The notes beneath the pieces were generated by a model. The model worked only from the letters and a program-made list of their open reading frames with translations. It was not told the DNA's origin and did not search any database. A DNA stretch of 24,631 bases from a virus, in IMG/VR virus record IMGVR_UViG_3300045440_000016, positions 1-24,631 of that record; one strand, written 5' to 3'. A program made the translations under genes and the position numbers. Position 1 is the stretch's first letter; every line of letters begins with the position of its first letter. Of the stretch, positions 22,401-24,631 are shown one piece after another.

Positions 22401-24631
22401 TGCTTGGAGAAAATTCAACTGCAAGAAGACTTAAAGAACTATCTGGAGCAATATTTCCAAGAAGGTCAAGTAAAAAAACTGCAAGAGAGATACTTGATCA
22501 TGAAAGATCACTTGGAGACAATAGTCCACAAATAAAGGCGGCAAAGAAGAAGTTAGACCTAGCAATAAAGAATGGAGAATCCTCAACCTACATATCATCA
22601 TTGGAAGCAGAATATGAAAGAGCAAAAGAAGCCCATAGGTTAAGACTTGAGTCATTGGAACAAGCAGTTCCAGAATATGAAAATCTTATGCGTGCGGGTG
22701 CATCAAGGTCAGTATTATTTGATGTAACAAATGTTGGTGCAAGTTCTGGCATAGGGCAGGGAAGATCATTAATAAATGGAATAACTGTAGATGAAAATGG
22801 AGTTTATAGGGTAAGTCTTCATTCATCTGGATTCGATACCGTTCCAATTTCAGACATTGCTTCATTTGCAGGACAGGAAAGAGGTATTGGTGGGGGTAAT
22901 CAATTCAATGAACAAGAGCACTTTATGTTCAACAAAGGTGGTCAAATCCCAAGGGTACAGTATGCAATAAGTGGGGCACAAATAGCAAAACTTAAGGGTG
23001 GTCTTCAACCTGGTCAACTTGGAAGGTACTTAGATGAAAATAATTTAAGATCAGGACTAACACCAGAGCAGAGTCAGCAAGTCCTAGACTTTGATGCAAG
23101 CGTTTCACAATCATCAAGGTCAGCATCAAGAAATGCAACAAGGAATACAACTGATCGTTCAAGAACATATCGTGACAATCCTAGGCGCGTAGCAGATTTA
23201 AATGAAAATGGTGTTGATTGGAGAGGTAAAGATGGAAACCTAACTGGAGATGTTCGTCCATATTCAGAAATGGATATGAAAAACATACTTGCAGGTTTTC
23301 GTATGCAAGACCCAGATACTCACAGAAGAAGATTCTCTGAATGGGTTGAAACAACTCCAATGCGTCGTGGAGATTATCAACTAGCAAAAGAATTAGAAAA
23401 TTATTATATACAAGGATTCAACAAGGGTGGACAGATTCCACAAACTCAAAAATTTGCTTTTGGTGGAATGGCTCAATCATTAAAAAATAAAATAGGAGAT
23501 TTAAGAACTTATCTCAACTTAAGACATGGAGCAGCCCCAGGAGTTGAAAGAATTCCATTAGATCCATTGAGCCAATCTGCAAGGGATCAGCAAAGAAATG
23601 AAGACATCTATGGTCCAGGAATCTATCATTCAGATAGATATGATACTCCTCAAACGTATGCAGGAATTCCTCGTCCAGACGGTTCTTATGTATACAAGGG
23701 TTCTAGTGAACTTGGAAGGATGTATTCTGTAAGTGATGTTCCTGGAACTATTTATAGAACGTCTAGAAACCCTAGGGCATTGCTTGATTTTGCTAAAGGA
23801 AAAGGATTTATTCATATAGACGATATACCAGATATTTTTGGATCTCTTGAACAACAAAACTTAGAACTTAGAAAAATGGGGTATTCGGGAATAATAGTTC
23901 CAGACGCTGGAGCAAGGGGAGAAAATTTTATAGTCGATCTTGTATCAGGAACTCAATCATATAATGCATTAACAAAAACCAATCCTAACAAACCATTCAG
24001 ACAAAGTGAAATGGAAAGGATGATGGCAGAAAGACAAAAAAACACTCAAAGGAAAAACACTGGTGGTCCAATATTTGAGTCACAAAGTAAAATAGTTCCA
24101 GGTGTTGGTAGCACAGATACAGTGCCTGCAATGCTTACCCCCGGTGAATTTGTAATTAACAAACAATCTACAAGAGAGAATCTTCCCTTGCTTCATGCTA
24201 TTAATGATGGGCAAGTGCTTAATAGAAACAAGGGTGGGCAAATTCCCGGTATGCAATATTTTGCAACACCAAATCCTCAAAGAATAGTGCAACCTTTAAG
24301 TGCAGACTGGAGAAGTAAATTAAAATTAAGACAATTTCCTCAAACTTATGATGACTTTAGAACTACACCAAATATTCTTGAAACAATATATGCAGTATTA
24401 AAGAATCCCTTTATGTCAAAAATAGCAAAAGAATCTGCCGGAAGAAGAAGGGGTCTAACGAGATCAATATTTGATTATGTTCATAATCCTGGTCAATTAG
24501 ATGAAAGAAAAATAGGCGATTCACTTCGTTGGTTTGCACAGCAATCACCAGATCTACCTCTTGGTATTCCACTGGAATCAATGACATATGGAAGAAACCT
24601 GTACAGGGGTACTAGCGTTGAAGACGGAATG
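16484..24631 (+). CDS. Giant tape-measure protein with embedded enzyme modules (3' end beyond window)
   Basis: 2716 codons are open with no stop, so the gene continues past the window. Residues 1-640 are a normal TP901/PhageMin_Tail type tape measure: helical start (NAIINIDINSSSALLNLKRL), hydrophobic MVGFSLPLAAFGAAASKTF at about 192-210, the family core TKYGITLAETIDLSARAAAT near 249-268, and a long hydrophobic segment (VLTGVVAGIGPVLLMTIGLL, about 545-564). This part sets tail length and is ejected at infection. From 673 onward Gly/Pro linker repeats separate globular modules: unknown, kinase-like, HAD, NMNAT-like, R-S-E ADP-ribosyltransferase, unknown, PARP-like, and the start of another ART. 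No processing site can be proven. Fused polyvalent effector cargo is my inference; the module motifs are seen directly. Confidence 0.92.
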   Translation, partial: MADVNAIINIDINSSSALLNLKRLESQIDQFNRSVSTSNATAAASQQGLNRALLDGINNTGLFTSKIVPVESSMRRFSTSLDEGRLSLGEYTRYAGSQLPGLSRVFRREFDSIEQVATSRVKSMQTQYLALGKTVDGVTRTIASTPTGLARGMATDLAMTQQRQQIFNKLLDDGSTKLLNWGKNTQWAGRQLMVGFSLPLAAFGAAASKTFMEIDKATISLKRVYGDLSTTKAELDSNVEAVKGLGREYTKYGITLAETIDLSARAAATGATNESLMAATEQTLRFATLGQMDYNQALDTTISLQTAFAISNEDLGKTVDYLNAVENQTILTMEDMSLAIPRVATVVKGLGGSVEDLAVMMTAMREGGVSAENAANGLKSGLASLINPTKRASEGLAAMGVNLDSIITKNKGDLMGIITEFGTAINKLDEFSRQQVLEQVFGKFQYARMSALFTNITKDAGQAARAMDIAGMSAADLAKISEKELGQISESTSVKFQASMEKLKMSIAPIGEAFLKGITPIIDMVSKIADAFNNLPDGVKNAIAVLTGVVAGIGPVLLMTIGLLGNGIANITKFVQFIRKSLAGIKGDASAFTYLAQGELEATTASKALEGSAVSLTDKLLLQRGAVSGLTAEYERFARAAGLARAEMGSMSGAPVPSGGGRAPVPAPRLRRNTGGTIPGVGSTDTVPAMLTPGEFVINKKSTAQNLPLLHAINDGQAVGGFNKGGQIPGVQYFGRMPKPGGRVAAHASEGRTLEHSQSLELLGPAESRLYKYLNPSGKSTQTYVSAKDRRVVSIEASYNERLKKGLQDQESINEFATYIRKSDLSDLFPTGKDDAEHRKLNPISKLPNDIKNKIRNRLAAEIRKQKPPFADSDFAEAYERTIKTVRSRIKPDSLTQFDNAVKASKTLRETRLVFPAPKKIDVYRESMEDAIDQLSKKEIASIKAGTPYWFRRGTSKKATVLMWNPETKEYKTVNSNSQRPSTQEQIDQSMRDYPMLFANKGGHIPRLNRGGKFLGMPQKFNPKLEQELQTSTRLAQSGPGSQLPLSEFATLEQNIGGYSAAFPGLNGIYVNSTGRRVVYKSHPSFESAEAEMLSGRLMSSLFGLESPSQVVVKRRHPVTGDTVFGVESAFDQKFAISETVEAGSGRQFTPSEAARQFIASGIRRDKDLQPANIRGNIVVDQGVAVTGVNDAGEPRAMAQGRTTTTDPRSVSKQLAVNAIMEKSGAKKFLAESLADIARSVGPDEFERLMVSAVSEARGRLHTSINSLPTSESTKNVYRSILTKDFDELEGTHWRSYYDHLESFKVPVPKQPTEAALKKLELARQESTRSKASIAMAEHNIVSDRLGLPTAWARGVFRNTGGPIFESQTKIVPGVGSTDTVPAMLTPGEFVINKQATRENLPLLHAINNGKVINRNKGGQIPGMQYFATPNPQRVVQSQNELINYATTTSMRAGLPLPIAGRRQLVLVDLDGTIMGNPGGTLSKLNPEDFTPIEKNIRRIRELRNNGIDIEFVTARPPEMEELTRETLRRLGLDDIPVTFNDMQQQGKRDPSKMVRIPAPQYKVGVAKKRMRDGYDVSLLDDDEKNRMMMQQSGIYSFFNKGGQIPGMQYFATPRPQRVVQKPKIPSVKDELFIPDSTLFGPNGTRYQGFEERTLSSGLRILRNLSGDGKTVMLQMGKYQPFHVGHEELLNQSIIAARTAGADFVFGASGSYGVQSNNPLSPRLKRRLIEEATGISPNMVGVTSSGKKLDELLADLLSEEGGYSRFMPSIGSDKIIERADSNKTSDPYSGAASRAGFEVIEGLTLSRDASTDVSNSSGTLLRELAMAGRFEEFAKLMPASISEDTMREVYRAIIGYKPFLKSRQPIPEEFNVRGYALGGPVTPMLAAAASNLSRLGFSRLSAEERVLLQSQQQASPLGMQLFRGVNAAADLVPEEIRQLALSGNVTDFSQLIGREIATPRGSWSSAFDPAAVMLGENSTARRLKELSGAIFPRRSSKKTAREILDHERSLGDNSPQIKAAKKKLDLAIKNGESSTYISSLEAEYERAKEAHRLRLESLEQAVPEYENLMRAGASRSVLFDVTNVGASSGIGQGRSLINGITVDENGVYRVSLHSSGFDTVPISDIASFAGQERGIGGGNQFNEQEHFMFNKGGQIPRVQYAISGAQIAKLKGGLQPGQLGRYLDENNLRSGLTPEQSQQVLDFDASVSQSSRSASRNATRNTTDRSRTYRDNPRRVADLNENGVDWRGKDGNLTGDVRPYSEMDMKNILAGFRMQDPDTHRRRFSEWVETTPMRRGDYQLAKELENYYIQGFNKGGQIPQTQKFAFGGMAQSLKNKIGDLRTYLNLRHGAAPGVERIPLDPLSQSARDQQRNEDIYGPGIYHSDRYDTPQTYAGIPRPDGSYVYKGSSELGRMYSVSDVPGTIYRTSRNPRALLDFAKGKGFIHIDDIPDIFGSLEQQNLELRKMGYSGIIVPDAGARGENFIVDLVSGTQSYNALTKTNPNKPFRQSEMERMMAERQKNTQRKNTGGPIFESQSKIVPGVGSTDTVPAMLTPGEFVINKQSTRENLPLLHAINDGQVLNRNKGGQIPGMQYFATPNPQRIVQPLSADWRSKLKLRQFPQTYDDFRTTPNILETIYAVLKNPFMSKIAKESAGRRRGLTRSIFDYVHNPGQLDERKIGDSLRWFAQQSPDLPLGIPLESMTYGRNLYRGTSVEDGM
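18500..18688 (+). repeat. Tape-measure linker repeat, full copy 1
   Basis: It encodes NTGGTIPGVGSTDTVPAML, TPGEFVINKKSTAQNLPLLH, AINDGQ and ends NKGGQIPGVQYFG. The GG.IPG..DTVPAML.PGEFV pattern is familiar from phage tape measures. Here it marks the junction between the tape-measure core and the first inserted module. Confidence 0.85.
18695..19480 (+). other. Tape-measure module A, unknown
   Basis: About residues 738-999. I do not recognise it. It is charged and largely helical, rich in Lys and Arg (LPNDIKNKIRNRLAAEIRKQ), with a C-terminal beta-like part (TPYWFRRGTSKKATVLMWNP). It is bounded by linker repeats on both sides and uses AGA more than the CGT that is frequent in the tape-measure core, suggesting a separate origin. 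Confidence 0.5.
19481..19546 (+). repeat. Short linker repeat NKGGHIPRLNRGGKF
   Basis: A reduced copy of the linker tail, matching NKGGQIPG in the full copies and followed by a second RGGKF. It lies exactly between module A and the kinase-like module. Confidence 0.7.
19598..20398 (+). other. Tape-measure module B, possible kinase-like fold
   Basis: About residues 1039-1305. The order of elements suggests a divergent kinase or HipA/PI-kinase-like fold: a glycine-containing beta start (NIGGYSAAFPGLNGIYVNS), K1081 in VVYKSH, a helix with E1087, E1090 and E1092, then RRDKDLQPANIRGNIVVDQG with D1168 and N1173 as candidate catalytic-loop residues, and GVND after it. No diagnostic motif is complete, so it could equally be a pseudokinase or another fold. 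Confidence 0.3.
20558..20794 (+). repeat. Tape-measure linker repeat, full copy 2
   Basis: It encodes NTGGPIFESQTKIVPGVGST, DTVPAMLTPGEFVINKQATR, ENLPLLHAINNGKVI and NRNKGGQIPGMQYFATPNPQ. It is nearly identical in protein to the copy at 24056-24292, but many third codon positions differ. It separates the kinase-like and HAD modules. Confidence 0.88.
20867..21274 (+). other. Tape-measure module C, HAD-family phosphatase
   Basis: About residues 1462-1597. All four HAD motifs are visible in order: LVLVDLDGT with nucleophile D1469 and D1471, T1514 in FVTAR, K1563 in APQYKVGVAKK, and LLDDDEKN with D1581-D1583. The short form without a large cap resembles polynucleotide 3'-phosphatase and small-molecule HAD enzymes. 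It should be a Mg2+-dependent phosphatase; the substrate is unknown. Confidence 0.82.
21281..21346 (+). repeat. Short linker repeat NKGGQIPGMQYFATPRPQ
   Basis: It matches the tail half of the full linker almost residue for residue (NKGGQIPGMQYFATP.PQRVVQ). It lies between the HAD and nucleotidylyltransferase modules. Confidence 0.85.
21470..22060 (+). other. Tape-measure module D, NMNAT/cytidylyltransferase-like
   Basis: About residues 1663-1859. MLQMGKYQPFHVGHEELL carries the (H/T)xGH signature of the nucleotidylyltransferase superfamily (H1683, H1686). DVSNSSGTLLRELAMAGRFE matches the ISSTxIR-type ATP-binding motif (S1817-R1822) followed by the usual helix of nicotinamide-nucleotide adenylyltransferases. 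These enzymes make NAD+ from NMN and ATP. The substrate is inferred; related enzymes use other nucleotides. Confidence 0.75.
22178..22927 (+). other. Tape-measure module E, R-S-E ADP-ribosyltransferase
   Basis: About residues 1899-2148. The three ART signatures appear in order: R1923 in MQLFRGV, the STS-like RGSWSSAFDP (S1962, S1964, S1965), and E2143-Q-E2145 in FNEQEHFMF. This form transfers ADP-ribose from NAD+ to proteins, often arginine when the motif is ExE. A charged helical insertion (about 1980-2060, with KAAKKKLDLAIKNGESS) separates the second and third motifs, unusual for the family. Confidence 0.72.
22931..22969 (+). repeat. Short linker repeat NKGGQIPRVQYA
   Basis: A degenerate copy of NKGGQIPGMQYF directly after the ART ExE motif, before an unrecognised module. 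Confidence 0.65.
22970..23419 (+). other. Tape-measure module F, unknown
   Basis: About residues 2163-2312. It is a polar, low-complexity Ser/Arg/Asn stretch (SVSQSSRSASRNATRNTTDR), then DWRGKDGNLTGDVRPYSEMD and a helical end (DYQLAKELENYYIQG). I recognise no family. Confidence 0.4.
23420..23476 (+). repeat. Short linker repeat NKGGQIPQTQKFAFGGMA
   Basis: Another tail-half linker, ending in a second GG, before the PARP-like module. Confidence 0.65.
23510..23980 (+). other. Tape-measure module G, PARP-like ADP-ribosyltransferase
   Basis: About residues 2343-2499. NLRHGAAPGVERI (H2348) resembles the NAD-binding H motif, and YGPGIYHSDRYDTPQTYAG (Y2381) closely resembles the GxGIYxSD..A..YA signature of the H-Y-E ART group. 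The third-motif glutamate could be in the segment ending ENFIVDL, but this is uncertain. It differs from module E in motif class, so the two are not recent duplicates. Confidence 0.6.
24056..24292 (+). repeat. Tape-measure linker repeat, full copy 3
   Basis: It encodes NTGGPIFESQSKIVPGVGST, DTVPAMLTPGEFVINKQSTR, ENLPLLHAINDGQVL and NRNKGGQIPGMQYFATPNPQ. It is almost the same protein as copy 2 with largely different synonymous codons, so the repeat is old and under protein-level selection. Confidence 0.88.
24293..24631 (+). other. Tape-measure module H, start of another ADP-ribosyltransferase (cut by window end)
   Basis: About residues 2604-2716. Helical sequence (DDFRTTPNILETIYAVLKNP) leads to GRNLYRGTSVEDGM with R2708, the first motif of R-S-E ADP-ribosyltransferases and similar to MQLFRGV in module E. 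The other two motifs would lie beyond the window. Confidence 0.45.

Noticed and set aside
18500-24292. Repeats considered as a CRISPR array or a mobile-element repeat
   Set aside because: The copies are conserved as protein in one frame and diverged in third positions, with irregular long spacing.
1-24631. tRNA genes
   Set aside because: No cloverleaf-like sequence was noticed in the few short intergenic gaps; a covariance search was not possible here.

Overview
This window is part of a tailed-phage (Caudoviricetes, siphovirus-type) genome, either free phage or prophage. It is A+T-rich and every credible gene is on the + strand. The head and tail genes run in the usual morphogenesis order. 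The capsid protein looks like those of actinobacteriophages. Together with many extended -10 promoters, several placed to give leaderless mRNAs, this suggests a low-GC actinobacterial host. The host call is inference; no host gene is present. No terminase, lysis, integrase or replication gene apart from a ribonucleotide reductase lies in the window.

Layout. 1-585: small fibre-like structural protein. 698-3235: free-standing HNH endonuclease followed by a class II (B12-dependent) ribonucleotide reductase. 3295-6915: 1206-residue LamG-type virion protein, probably tail or receptor-binding. 6934-7326: unknown pre-portal protein. 7326-8957: portal. 8996-10540: XkdF-like protease whose C-terminal third can also be made alone as scaffold from an internal start at 9983. 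10571-11707: major capsid protein. 11795-14905: small head protein, adaptor, head closure, neck and tail terminator candidates, tightly coupled. 14979-15650: major tail tube protein. 15745-16448: tail assembly chaperones G and GT, joined by -1 frameshifting at GGGAAAC. 16484 to the window end: an open tape-measure gene.

The outstanding object is the tape-measure gene: at least 2716 codons with no stop. Its first ~640 residues look like an ordinary tape measure. The rest is a string of globular modules separated by repeats of a Gly/Pro-rich linker (NTGG.IPGVGSTDTVPAML, then TPGEFVINK, then NKGGQIPGMQYF). Readable modules are a weak kinase-like domain, a HAD phosphatase, an NMNAT-like nucleotidylyltransferase (HVGH plus SGTLLR), an R-S-E ADP-ribosyltransferase, a PARP-like ADP-ribosyltransferase, and the start of another ART cut by the window end. 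I read this as a polyvalent effector protein fused to the tape measure and possibly ejected into the cell with the DNA. NAD+ chemistry is the common thread.

Regulation is unusually legible. Most transcription units start with TGnTATAAT or TGnTACAAT. Three of these promoters directly follow a GC-rich hairpin terminator. A 7-bp-arm palindrome (ATAACGA-N2-TCGTTAT) overlaps the stop codons of two separate genes.
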